Assembly (NCBI RefSeq): GCF_947381555.1
Contig: NZ_CANCWQ010000002.1
Span: 62,001 to 126,000, forward strand
Origin: Limosilactobacillus pulli
GTDB taxonomy: Bacteria > Bacillota > Bacilli > Lactobacillales > Lactobacillaceae
Length of the DNA stretch: 64,000 nt
Direction of reading: 5' to 3'
Every line of letters starts with the position of its first letter. The stretch's first letter is position 1. The translations under genes were made by a program, and so were the position numbers. The notes under the pieces are model-generated. The model was not told where the DNA came from, did no database searches, and saw nothing but the letters and a program-made list of their open reading frames with translations. Of this stretch, positions 35,571-44,271 are shown piece after piece.

Positions 35571-36311
35571 TTAAAATGGCAAATCATCTTCAGCCGTACC
35601 GTCAGCAGATTTAGCGTCATTAGACTTAGGTGCTGGGGCAGCATCGCTTGAGTTAGCAGCAGGTTGACCGTTGGTTGGCAAGACACTGTCATTTAGATCA
35701 AACGTGCCATCATCGTTTGATGATGCAGCTGGCTGAGAGTCTTCATTGCCGAATGGAAAATCATTGTGGACTGGTGCTTCTTGACCAGGCATTGGCGCAT
35801 TTTCAAAGGGATTACTGAATCCGCCTTGATTGCCAAAAGATTGATTTCCCATTGGTTGAGAAGCACGACCGTTGTCATAGCCTTGCTGATAGCCGCCATT
35901 GTACTGCGACTGACCATTGTTCCAGCCACCTTGATTACCACCAAAGCCGGACTGAGAACGACCGCCGCCACTGTATGGCTGATTGCCACTGCGACGCGGC
36001 TCCAGCAATGCAAAGTTATCAACCTGTACTTCCGTTACATAAACGCGCTGGCCTTGATTATTCTCGTAGCTGCGCGTCCGGAGCGAACCGTCAATTCCAA
36101 CCAAGGCACCTTTATGAGTGAAGTTGGCAAAATTTTCGGCTGGCTTTCGCCAAATAACACAGTTGATAAAGTCGGCATCACGCTCACCTTGAGCATTCCG
36201 AAACTGACGATCAACGGCCAGCGTGAAGGAGGCCACTGATGTGCCGCCTTGAGTGTAGCGCAATTCAGCATCTCTTGTCAGACGACCGGTTAATACGACG
36301 CGATTAAGCAT
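35571..36311 (-). CDS. ssb: Single-stranded DNA-binding protein with long linker and two tip-like motifs
   Basis: Tetrameric ssDNA-binding protein of 246 residues, long for the family (usually about 110 fold residues plus a 50-70 residue tail). The OB fold spans 1-105 (LTGRLTRDAELRYT, FINCVIWRKPAENFA). The remaining 140 residues are disordered: a Gly/Gln/Asn/Tyr-rich section (107-165) and an acidic Ser/Ala/Pro section. The C-terminal tip EDDLPF is canonical for docking repair and replication proteins; a second tip-like NDFPF occurs at 183-187. Between rpsF and rpsR as in other Firmicutes. Confidence 0.97.
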   Translation of the reverse strand: MLNRVVLTGRLTRDAELRYTQGGTSVASFTLAVDRQFRNAQGERDADFINCVIWRKPAENFANFTHKGALVGIDGSLRTRSYENNQGQRVYVTEVQVDNFALLEPRRSGNQPYSGGGRSQSGFGGNQGGWNNGQSQYNGGYQQGYDNGRASQPMGNQSFGNQGGFSNPFENAPMPGQEAPVHNDFPFGNEDSQPAASSNDDGTFDLNDSVLPTNGQPAANSSDAAPAPKSNDAKSADGTAEDDLPF

Positions 36312-36360
36312 GGACCTCGTACTCCTCTCTAAAACTTATTCAATTGGATTGCAACGTGAT

Positions 36361-36657
36361 TTAGGCTTCGCGCTTAACAATCATGTGACGCAGAATGTCG
36401 TCGCTGAACTTAGCCAGACGATCAAATTCGTTCAGAGCTTCGTCACTGTCAGCAGTCAGGTTGACTACGTGGTAAGTACCTTCCGTGTACTTAGCGATTG
36501 GGTAGGCAAACCGACGCGTTGACCAATCCTTTGAATCGATGATGTTGGCACCATTGTCCGTCAAAATCTTGTCAAAGCGAGCTACCAGTTCGCTCTTAGC
36601 AGATTCTTCGATGTCAGGACGAATGATGTAAGTAATTTCATATTTGCGTGTTTCCAT
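36361..36657 (-). CDS. rpsF: 30S ribosomal protein S6
   Basis: A 98-residue small-subunit protein; starts METRKYEITYIIRPD and contains the conserved DWSTRRFAYPIAKYTEGTYH around residues 44-63. Ribosome site AAGGAGGTG. First gene of rpsF-ssb-rpsR; in many bacteria the S6:S18 complex represses this operon through its leader. Confidence 0.98.
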   Translation of the reverse strand: METRKYEITYIIRPDIEESAKSELVARFDKILTDNGANIIDSKDWSTRRFAYPIAKYTEGTYHVVNLTADSDEALNEFDRLAKFSDDILRHMIVKREA

Positions 36658-36684
36658 GAATGTTACACCTCCTTATGGACTCTG

Positions 36685-36711
36685 GCTCTTATCTTCAAGA
36701 TTAATAAGAGC
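36685..36711 (-). promoter_or_regulatory. Hairpin in the rpsF leader
   Basis: GCTCTTAT and ATAAGAGC pair around an 11-base loop, about 30 bases upstream of the rpsF start. It may be part of an S6:S18 autoregulatory leader, but I could not find the conserved CCG-bulge of that family, so the role is uncertain. Confidence 0.4.
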
Positions 36712-36750
36712 AAGGAGAGCAGACGTTTTAACGTATACTCACAGAAAAAG

Positions 36751-36779
36751 ATATTAGCATAAATAAAAATTAATTACAA
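36751..36779 (-). promoter_or_regulatory. rpsF-ssb-rpsR promoter
   Basis: On the minus strand -35 TTGTAA (36774-36779) and -10 TAATAT (36751-36756) are 17 bases apart, leaving a leader of about 85 bases that includes the hairpin at 36685-36711. Confidence 0.65.
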
Positions 36780-36801
36780 GCGATTCAATCATCTGATCAA
36801 A

Positions 36802-36853
36802 AAAAGCTGAATTGTGGCCCTCTGTCTAAACTATATGCCGTAATTCAGCTTTT
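36802..36853 (-). terminator. gyrBA terminator
   Basis: AAAAGCTGAATT pairs perfectly with AATTCAGCTTTT (36842-36853) around a 28-base loop, immediately before the gyrA stop. Confidence 0.7.
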
Positions 36854-36862
36854 GCATTTTAT

Positions 36863-39364
36863 TTAGTTGGTTTCTTCTTCAGTTTCTGCAGCTGATGAAT
36901 TCTCAGCAGTCGCATCATCTGTTTGATCTTCTTTGACTACTTTGGCCATCGTTGCCACCTTAGAGTCATCATCCATTCTGATCAGGTGAACCCCAACGGC
37001 TGCCCGACCAGTCTGCGAGACGGTCTCAATACCAAAGCGAATAATTACGCCCTTATCGGTAACCAGCATGATATCCTCATCGCCGCTGACCGTCGTCAAA
37101 CCGGCCAGCGGACCATTCTTGGCCGTTACGTTGACGGTCTTGATTCCTTTACCGCCCCGACCTTTGATTGGATATTCAGAGGCTGGCGTCTGTTTACCAA
37201 AACCGTTTTCGCTGATAACAAAGACATTGCCGTCACTGTTAAGCGGAGCGGCCCCAATGATGCAGTCGCCATCGCGCAGTTTGGCTCCACGTACGCCGGC
37301 TGCCGAGCGACCCATGGAGCGGACGTCTTCGGCATTAAAGCTGACTGCATAGCCCAGTCGCGTTCCTAGAATCATGTTCTGTTGACCATCGATGATATTG
37401 ACGTGAATCAGCTCGTCACCATCATGGAGCTGAATAGCTTTCAGACCATTGCTGCGAATGTTGCGGAAGTCATCAACCGGCGTTTTCTTAACCGTTCCCT
37501 GCTTGGTAACAAAGAACAAAAACTTGTCAGCATCGTCAGCCGCATTGGAGACGTTGATCACGGCTGTAATCTTTTCGTGATTATCGATCCCCAGCAGATT
37601 GATGATCGGAATTCCCTGTGCTGAACGACCGTACTCTGGAACCTCGTAGCCTTTCATCGAAAAGACCTTGCCCGAGTTGGTAAAGAACAGCAGGATATCA
37701 TGTGTAGAACTTGAGATCAGATGCTCGATAAAGTCATCTTTATGCACGCCCATCCCTTTAACGCCACGGCCACCACGATTCTGTGACTTGAACTCATCAA
37801 CCGGCAACCGCTTGATGTAGCCGTTATGCGTCAGCGTAACCACGATATCTTCTTCTTCGATCAGGTCCTCGTCTTCAATGTCGGTAATGTCACCGACTTG
37901 CAGCTCAGTCCGGCGCTTGTCGCCAAAACGACGCTGAATCTCCAGCAGTTCATCATAAATGATCTGGTTAATGCGTTCTTCATGCGCCAAAATGTCTTTG
38001 TAATCGGCAATGGCCTCAGTCAGCTTTTGGTGCTCGTTTTCAATCTTTTCGCGTTCCAGACCAGTCAGCCGAACCAGCCGCATATCCAAAATGGCTTGAG
38101 CCTGACGCTCATCCAGCGTGTAGCGCTCAATCAGTTGACTTTTGGCGATCTCACTGGTCTGGGCCTCACGAATGATTTTGATAATCTCGTCAATGTGATC
38201 CAAGGCAATCAGCAGACCCTTGACAATGTGATCACGGCTCTGCGCTTTTTTCAGATCAAATTCGGTCCGCCGCCGGACAACGTTGATTTGATGCTCCAGG
38301 TAGTACTGCAGAATCTGTTTGAGGCTCAATACCTTTGGCGCCCCGTTGACGATGGCCAGCATGTTGAAGTTAAAGGTCGTCTGCATCAAAGTCATCTTGT
38401 ACAAGTTGTTTAAGATGACCTCAGCACTGGCATCGCGCCGTACGTCAATGACAATCCGCATCCCTTCTCGGTCGGTTTCATCATTGATGTCGGTAATGCC
38501 TTCGATTTCTTTTTCACGAGCCAGCTCAGCAATTCGCTCAATCAAACGGGCCTTGTTGACCATGTATGGAATCTCGTGAACGACGATGCGCTGACGGCCA
38601 TTCTTGGATTCTTCAATATCAACCTTGGCCCGCACAATAATCGTACCGCGGCCAGTCTCATAAGCCTTGCGAATGCCGGACTTGCCCATGACTACGCCCC
38701 CGGTGGGAAAATCGGGCCCTGGCAGCACCTTCATCAGTTCTTCGGTCGTCACATCGGGATTTTGCATCAGCAGATGAATGGCATCGATAACCTCTCCCAG
38801 GTTGTGGGTTGGAATATTGGTTGCCATCCCCACGGCAATCCCAGAAGCACCGTTAACCAAAAGATTAGGGAACCGTGCTGGCAAAACGGTAGGCTCTTTT
38901 TCACTGCCGTCATAGTTGTCCTGGAAGTCAACCGTATTCTTGTTGATATCGCGCAGCATTTCAACGGCAATCTTACTCATTCGGGCCTCGGTATAACGCA
39001 TGGCGGCTGCCCCGTCACCGTCAACTGAGCCAAAGTTACCGTGACCATCAACCAGCATGTAGCGATAGCTGAAGTCCTGCGCCATCCGTACCAAACCTTC
39101 ATAAATCGAGGAGTCGCCATGAGGGTGGAATTTACCCATAACGTCACCTACGATACGTGCGGATTTTTTATATGGCTTATCTGGCGTCACGCCTAATTCA
39201 TTCATTCCATAAAGGATCCGCCGCTGAACCGGCTTAAGCCCATCGCGAACGTCAGGAAGTGCCCGCGCTACGATAACGCTCATTGCATAGTCCAGAAATG
39301 AATTTTTCATCAATCCGGTCAGATTGACATCAGTAATCCGCCCTGGCATATCTTGATCTGCCAC
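36863..39364 (-). CDS. gyrA: DNA gyrase subunit A
   Basis: Breakage-reunion subunit of gyrase, which introduces negative supercoils. The 833 residues have the winged-helix/tower domain with active Tyr in AMRYTEARM near 123, the quinolone region HPHGDSSIYE near residue 80 with the susceptible-type Ser, and a six-blade C-terminal DNA-wrapping domain with GyrA-box QNRGGRGVKGM near 525. Starts with GTG (39364) after a GGAGG site, 22 bases after gyrB. The C-terminal tail is acidic and Glu/Thr-rich. Confidence 0.98.
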   Translation of the reverse strand: MADQDMPGRITDVNLTGLMKNSFLDYAMSVIVARALPDVRDGLKPVQRRILYGMNELGVTPDKPYKKSARIVGDVMGKFHPHGDSSIYEGLVRMAQDFSYRYMLVDGHGNFGSVDGDGAAAMRYTEARMSKIAVEMLRDINKNTVDFQDNYDGSEKEPTVLPARFPNLLVNGASGIAVGMATNIPTHNLGEVIDAIHLLMQNPDVTTEELMKVLPGPDFPTGGVVMGKSGIRKAYETGRGTIIVRAKVDIEESKNGRQRIVVHEIPYMVNKARLIERIAELAREKEIEGITDINDETDREGMRIVIDVRRDASAEVILNNLYKMTLMQTTFNFNMLAIVNGAPKVLSLKQILQYYLEHQINVVRRRTEFDLKKAQSRDHIVKGLLIALDHIDEIIKIIREAQTSEIAKSQLIERYTLDERQAQAILDMRLVRLTGLEREKIENEHQKLTEAIADYKDILAHEERINQIIYDELLEIQRRFGDKRRTELQVGDITDIEDEDLIEEEDIVVTLTHNGYIKRLPVDEFKSQNRGGRGVKGMGVHKDDFIEHLISSSTHDILLFFTNSGKVFSMKGYEVPEYGRSAQGIPIINLLGIDNHEKITAVINVSNAADDADKFLFFVTKQGTVKKTPVDDFRNIRSNGLKAIQLHDGDELIHVNIIDGQQNMILGTRLGYAVSFNAEDVRSMGRSAAGVRGAKLRDGDCIIGAAPLNSDGNVFVISENGFGKQTPASEYPIKGRGGKGIKTVNVTAKNGPLAGLTTVSGDEDIMLVTDKGVIIRFGIETVSQTGRAAVGVHLIRMDDDSKVATMAKVVKEDQTDDATAENSSAAETEEETN

Positions 39365-39386
39365 GTTTTTTCCTCCTTAGCTGATT

Positions 39387-41339
39387 TTACAGATCCAAGT
39401 TCTCAACAAACTTGGCATTTTCTTCAATAAATTCGCGCCGTGGACCGACTTTGGTTCCCATCAGCATTGGGAAGATTTTCTCGGCCTCGGCAGCATCGTC
39501 TAAGTCAACCCGTAACAGGTGACGCTTTTCAGGATCCATGGTCGTTTCCCACAGCTGTTCAGCATCCATTTCACCCAGCCCCTTATAACGCTGGATAACC
39601 GGCTTAGGACTTGGCTGCAGCGTTCCCAGAACCTCTTGCAGCTCTTCATCAGACTCAACGTACTTAACAAACTTGCCTTGCCGAACCTGATACAGTGGTG
39701 GCTGTGCAATGTAGACGTAGCCATTGGTAATCATTGGCTTCATGTAGCGATAGAACAGCGTCAACAAAAGCGTTCGAATATGGGCACCATCGACATCGGC
39801 ATCCGTCATAATGATCAGCTTGTGGTAGTTGGCCTTGGTAATATCAAAGTCGCTGCCAAAACCAGTGCCCAACGCCGTAAATAGTGAGCGAATCTCATCG
39901 TTGGCTAGAATACGATCCATCCCGGCTTTTTCGACATTCAAAATCTTACCGCGAATTGGCAGGATTGCCTGCGTCAGCCGAGAGCGTCCCTGCTTGGCAC
40001 TACCACCGGCTGAGTCCCCTTCGACGATAAACAGTTCTGAAATTGCCGGATCCTTGCTGGTGTTATCAGCTAATTTCCCGGGTAATCTTGAGATTTCCAA
40101 ACCGCTCTTTTTGCGGGTAACCTCACGGGCACGCTTGGCTGCTACCCGTGCCTTTGAGGCCAGCATCCCTTTTTCAACGATCTTATGTGCCGTATCGGGA
40201 TTCTCCATCAAAAAGCGCGTAAACATCTCACTGAAGATATGATCAGTTGCCGTTCGTGCATCTGAATTGCCCAGCTTGGTCTTGGTCTGACCTTCAAACT
40301 GTGGATCGGGGTGCTTGATCGAAACTACGGCCGTCAATCCTTCCCGTACATCATCACCGGAAAGCGTCGTATTGCCTTTCAGTTGACCGCTCTTGCGACC
40401 ATAGTCATTAATAACCCGCGTCAGCGCTGTCTTAAAGCCCGTTTCGTGCGTTCCGCCTTCATAAGTATGAATGTTGTTGGTAAACGTCATCAGCGTGCTG
40501 CGGTAGCCCGTCGTGTACTGCAAAGAGACCTCAACCGTAATGCCCTTGTCTTCGCCTTCAACGTAGATTGGCGGATCAAACAGGACTTCTTGGCCTTCGT
40601 TTAAGAATTCAACATAGTGACGAATTCCGCCTTCATAATGGAATTCTTGGCGCGTTGGCTTTTCTTCACGCTTGTCTTCGATCGTGATCTTAAGGCCCTT
40701 GTTTAAAAAGGACAGTTCACGAATGCGATCAGTCAGCGTTTTGATATTGTAGATCGTTGTTTCACGAAAGATTTCCGGATCCGGCTTAAAATGCACCCGC
40801 GTTCCATGCTTGAGCTCTGAGATACCTTCTTTAACGACCTTCATCGGCGTCTTGACATGGCCATGATCAAAGTCCATGTAGTATTCCTTGCCTTGGCGGG
40901 TAACGTAGACATCCAGCTCGGTTGACAGGGCGTTAACAACTGAGGCACCAACCCCGTGCAGACCACCAGATACCTTGTAGCCGCCGTTGCCGAACTTACC
41001 ACCGGCATGCAAAACGGTAAAGACCGTCTCCAAGGCCGGTTTGCCAGTTTCTTTTTGAATATCAACCGGAATCCCACGGCCATTGTCGGTTACCGTAATA
41101 CTGTTGTCTGGCTCGACAACGACATTGATCTCATCACAAAAACCAGCCAGGGCCTCATCGATACCATTATCGACGATTTCCCAAACCAGATGATGCAGAC
41201 CTTGAGCACTAGTGGAGCCAATGTACATTCCCGGACGCTTCCGAACTGCCTCCAGCCCTTTTAAGACCTGAATCTGGCTGGCATCGTACTCGCTGGCCAG
41301 TTCTGCTTTTTTCTCTGCTTCAAGTTCTTTATCGCTCAC
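39387..41339 (-). CDS. gyrB: DNA gyrase subunit B
   Basis: ATPase subunit of gyrase. The 650 residues contain the GHKL ATPase domain (DNGIDEA near 57, DNGRGIPV near 87, GLHGVGAS near 128), the transducer domain, and the TOPRIM domain with EGDSAGGSAKQGR near 440 and DADVDGAHI near 515; the end QLWETTMDPEKR is typical. Starts with GTG at 41339 whose GTGA overlaps the recF stop by 4 bases, so recF and gyrB are translationally coupled. Confidence 0.98.
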   Translation of the reverse strand: MSDKELEAEKKAELASEYDASQIQVLKGLEAVRKRPGMYIGSTSAQGLHHLVWEIVDNGIDEALAGFCDEINVVVEPDNSITVTDNGRGIPVDIQKETGKPALETVFTVLHAGGKFGNGGYKVSGGLHGVGASVVNALSTELDVYVTRQGKEYYMDFDHGHVKTPMKVVKEGISELKHGTRVHFKPDPEIFRETTIYNIKTLTDRIRELSFLNKGLKITIEDKREEKPTRQEFHYEGGIRHYVEFLNEGQEVLFDPPIYVEGEDKGITVEVSLQYTTGYRSTLMTFTNNIHTYEGGTHETGFKTALTRVINDYGRKSGQLKGNTTLSGDDVREGLTAVVSIKHPDPQFEGQTKTKLGNSDARTATDHIFSEMFTRFLMENPDTAHKIVEKGMLASKARVAAKRAREVTRKKSGLEISRLPGKLADNTSKDPAISELFIVEGDSAGGSAKQGRSRLTQAILPIRGKILNVEKAGMDRILANDEIRSLFTALGTGFGSDFDITKANYHKLIIMTDADVDGAHIRTLLLTLFYRYMKPMITNGYVYIAQPPLYQVRQGKFVKYVESDEELQEVLGTLQPSPKPVIQRYKGLGEMDAEQLWETTMDPEKRHLLRVDLDDAAEAEKIFPMLMGTKVGPRREFIEENAKFVENLDL

Positions 41340-42460
41340 TTTATGTCCTCCTTGTCGATCGTTCCATGGGCAATCTGAAAAATCGTTGGGCGATTGATCA
41401 ATTGTCGTGCCACGCCACTGAGGCTGGTCGTTGTCAAAAACGTCTGAACCTTATCTTGAATAGCTGTCAATAGATGCGTCTGTCGATCATCATCAAGCTC
41501 TGACAAAACGTCATCCAATAGTAGCAATGGGTACTCGCCAGTCTGCTCGTTCATCAAATCGATCTCAGCCAGCTTAACCGATAATGCTGTTGTTCGCTGC
41601 TGGCCTTGTGAGCCAAAGCGATGAACGTCTTGATCATTGACTAAAAAACGGATGTCATCACGCTGCGGACCATAAAGCGTAGTCCCCAGCTTGATTTCCT
41701 GGGCCAAATGCTCATGGTACAGATTCTGCAGCTGCGTAGCGATTTCTTTTTCCGTCGTTTCATCTTCGACCATTACCTGGGAAATATATTTCAGCTTCAA
41801 GACTTCTTTTTGCTGGGAAATATGATCATGCAGCTGGGCCGACCACGTTTCCAAGCGCTTAATCAGCTTAAAGCGCATTGCCATTACTGCTGCACCGCTG
41901 TCAGCCAATTGATCCGACAGCACGTCCAGCAATACCTGATCTGCCTGGCCACCATACTTCAGCTGCTTTAAGTACTCGTTACGCTGCTTTAAGAGCCCCC
42001 TGAACTGGCTGATCGCATACAGATAACGGCTGCTCATCTGACTGAATTCCGTGTCCATAAATTGGCGCCGTTCTTGAGGGGCTCCTTTAACCAGTGCCAG
42101 ATCTTCAGGTGCAAACAAAACCACGTTCAGGTTGCCAATATAAGTCGACAGCCGTGACTGAAACAGATGATTGACCTTGACCCGCTTGCCGCGCGTTCCC
42201 AGCAGCACTTTCAATGGCACGCGTCCCGTCTGCTTAATTACCGTCCCTTTGACCAGTGCCTCTTTTGCCTGCCAGTTGATCAGCTCACGATCATTGGCTG
42301 TTCGGTGACTGCGCGTCATTGCCAAGACATAAATGGCTTCCAGCAGATTAGTCTTGCCCTGAGCGTTTTCCCCAATGAACACGTTAATGCCTGGGGAAAA
42401 CGCTACTTTACGATTCTCATAGTTTCTAAAATTTCGCAGTTCAATTTCCGAAAGATACAT
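41336..42460 (-). CDS. recF: Recombination mediator RecF
   Basis: SMC-like ATPase that helps load RecA on gapped DNA with RecO and RecR. The 374 residues contain Walker A GENAQGKTNLLEAIY (30-44), signature motif near 300 (SQGQQRTTALS) and Walker B LLLLDDVLSELD near 325. It lies between yaaA and gyrB in the standard dnaA-dnaN-yaaA-recF-gyrB-gyrA order; the gap to yaaA is 3 bases. Confidence 0.98.
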   Translation of the reverse strand: MYLSEIELRNFRNYENRKVAFSPGINVFIGENAQGKTNLLEAIYVLAMTRSHRTANDRELINWQAKEALVKGTVIKQTGRVPLKVLLGTRGKRVKVNHLFQSRLSTYIGNLNVVLFAPEDLALVKGAPQERRQFMDTEFSQMSSRYLYAISQFRGLLKQRNEYLKQLKYGGQADQVLLDVLSDQLADSGAAVMAMRFKLIKRLETWSAQLHDHISQQKEVLKLKYISQVMVEDETTEKEIATQLQNLYHEHLAQEIKLGTTLYGPQRDDIRFLVNDQDVHRFGSQGQQRTTALSVKLAEIDLMNEQTGEYPLLLLDDVLSELDDDRQTHLLTAIQDKVQTFLTTTSLSGVARQLINRPTIFQIAHGTIDKEDIK

Positions 42461-42463
42461 TGA

Positions 42464-42688
42464 TTACTCAGCCACGATCTCAACGTCTTCAATACCGCTG
42501 ATCTCAACTTGATCGCCGGCACGCAGCTTACGCCCACGACGATCTTCCAACTCGCCGTTAACCTTGACCTCATGTTCGCGCAAAAACCACTTAGCGGCAC
42601 CACCCGTAGGAATGATGCCTTCTTCTTTCAGCAGCTGCCCAAGCGTAATGAATTCACTGCTGATTGCGACTTTTTTTGAATTTTGCAT
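42464..42688 (-). CDS. yaaA: S4-domain RNA-binding protein YaaA
   Basis: A 74-residue S4-type RNA-binding protein (YaaA/RlbA) linked to ribosome assembly in Bacillus. The S4 loop appears as GGAAKWFLREHEVKVNGE. The ATG at 42688 is preferred to the in-frame GTG at 42697 because AGGTGA then lies at the right distance. The gene sits between dnaN and recF, but separated from dnaN by a 280-base region with DnaA boxes and a terminator, so it probably heads a separate transcript with recF-gyrB-gyrA. Confidence 0.92.
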   Translation of the reverse strand: MQNSKKVAISSEFITLGQLLKEEGIIPTGGAAKWFLREHEVKVNGELEDRRGRKLRAGDQVEISGIEDVEIVAE

Positions 42689-42875
42689 ACTTTTCACCTA
42701 CTTTATGCTTGCTGTTCTATTATAGCTTTTATAAGACGTAAAAACAAATTTAAGGGCGTTTTTAGGCCTTGTCAGCAAATATTATCCCAATTAATCATTT
42801 TTATCTAAAACAGGCTATTTTCGCTCAGAAAGCAAATTTAAGTGATTTAAGCGTTTTCTTGTATTAGAAAGTGAT

Positions 42876-42914
42876 TTATCCACATATTTTCAACGATTTA
42901 TTCACTTATCCACA
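42876..42914. other. Two DnaA boxes downstream of dnaN
   Basis: TTATCCACA occurs perfectly at 42876-42884 and 42906-42914, same orientation, 30 bases apart. A third, complementary, box forms the loop of the neighbouring terminator. Part of the origin-region DnaA-box array. Confidence 0.8.
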
Positions 42915-42916
42915 AC

Positions 42917-42951
42917 AAAAAGCATCCACTGTGGATAAGTGGATGCTTTTT
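42917..42951 (-). terminator. dnaA-dnaN terminator with a DnaA box as its loop
   Basis: AAAAAGCATCCAC (42917-42929) and GTGGATGCTTTTT (42939-42951) form a perfect 13-bp stem. The nine-base loop, 42930-42938, reads TGTGGATAA, exactly one perfect DnaA box. On the dnaN transcript strand the stem ends in TTTTT, 17 bases after the dnaN stop, so it is a normal intrinsic terminator in form. Confidence 0.9.
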
Positions 42952-42967
42952 CAACAGATTTAACTGA

Positions 42968-44107
42968 TTAGTAAGTCCGGACTGGCGTAATCAACTGAAC
43001 AAAGTTGGCTTTTTCTTCAGTTGGAACCAGCGTAAATGGCCGCAGTGCCGTCGTAAACGAAATCAAAATCTTAGTCTGGCCAAACGACTTCAGTGCATCA
43101 CGCATGTAGTCAGGGTTGAATGAGATTTCCAAAGGGTTGCCCACAATCTGATCAGCATTGATTTCTTCTTCAACGTTACCCACATCAGCTGACGTTCCAG
43201 AAACCGTGGCAATCTTGTTTTCTGGGTTGACAGTCAGCTTAACGACATTGTTGCGACTTTCATGAGACAGCAGTGAGGCCCGCTCGATTGATGCCAATAG
43301 GTCACTGGCCGTAATTTCGAGACGCGTATCGGACGTTTCCGGAATCAGACGGCTGGTTTCTGGATAATTGCCTTCCAACAGACGTGAGTAGAAATGAGTA
43401 TTGCCAAAAATAAACAATGCTTGATTTTCCGTAATCTGCATTTTAACGCCATCTTTTTCATCACTGATCATTTTTGCCAGTTCCGTCATGGATACCCCCG
43501 GCAAAACGATATCAAAATCAAGCCCTGCCGTTTCTGGTAATTCAACCTTACGTTGTGCCAACCGGTGACTGTCCGTAGCTACCGCCGTCAAAATACCATT
43601 ATTCAGCATAACGTGAATCCCAGTCAAAATTGGTCGACTTTCTTGCTTGGAAACGGCAATCCGCGTTTGGTCAATAACTTCACGCAGCATATCAGAAGCC
43701 AGTTCAACCGTATTTTCGCTTTCAACTTCTGGCAGGTGTGGATAATTGTTGGCATCCTGACCATTAATGGTAAATTCCGCCGTCCCTGACGTGATCCGTA
43801 CCTGCAGACCATTAAAGACTTCAATCGTTGCCTGCTTGTCCGGCAGCTTTTTGATCACTTCGTTAAAGAAGCGAGCTGGCAAAACGATTGCCCCAGGTTC
43901 TTCAATTGATAACCCATAGTTGCTGTCAGCAGCCTCTAAGGTTGATTCGATCGTAATGTCAGCATCACTACCCGTCAAAATAACACTGTGATCCGTTACG
44001 ACCATCTTCAGACCAGTCAGAATTGGAATCGTAGTTTTGGATGAGATTGCTCGTAAGACATTATTGAGCTGATTAATAAATGCTGGACGATTGATGGTAA
44101 ATTTCAT
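42968..44107 (-). CDS. dnaN: DNA polymerase III sliding clamp
   Basis: Ring-shaped dimeric clamp that tethers polymerase to DNA. The 379 residues divide into three similar domains of about 125 residues; start MKFTINRPAFINQLNNVLRA and end VQLITPVRTY are typical, the latter forming part of the clamp-binding pocket. It follows dnaA across a 164-base DnaA-box region. A perfect DnaA box also lies within the gene (43737-43745). Confidence 0.98.
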   Translation of the reverse strand: MKFTINRPAFINQLNNVLRAISSKTTIPILTGLKMVVTDHSVILTGSDADITIESTLEAADSNYGLSIEEPGAIVLPARFFNEVIKKLPDKQATIEVFNGLQVRITSGTAEFTINGQDANNYPHLPEVESENTVELASDMLREVIDQTRIAVSKQESRPILTGIHVMLNNGILTAVATDSHRLAQRKVELPETAGLDFDIVLPGVSMTELAKMISDEKDGVKMQITENQALFIFGNTHFYSRLLEGNYPETSRLIPETSDTRLEITASDLLASIERASLLSHESRNNVVKLTVNPENKIATVSGTSADVGNVEEEINADQIVGNPLEISFNPDYMRDALKSFGQTKILISFTTALRPFTLVPTEEKANFVQLITPVRTY

Positions 44108-44271
44108 AAGTGAATCTCTCCTTGTTGCTTTATATATATTATATAAACTTTAGTAGTAGTAATAGGACTTGTGGATAATGTGGAAAACCACGATAAATGT
44201 TGTTAGATTAAGCTTTCATAACTGTGGAAAAGCTGTGGATATCTTGGGGATAACTTTTGATTTTTCCACAA
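44108..44271. other. Second oriC half, dnaA-dnaN intergenic DnaA-box region
   Basis: A+T-rich region with one perfect DnaA box (TGTGGATAA, 44170-44178) followed directly by TGTGGAAAA (44179-44187), another TGTGGAAAA at 44223-44231, TGTGGATAT near 44234 and TTTTCCACA near the dnaA end. In Bacillus the unwinding element lies between dnaA and dnaN; the A+T stretch at 44130-44160 is the likely equivalent here. Confidence 0.75.

Noticed and set aside
36658..36760. Known S6:S18 leader RNA
   Set aside because: A hairpin exists, but the conserved CCG bulge was not found; kept only as an unnamed hairpin.
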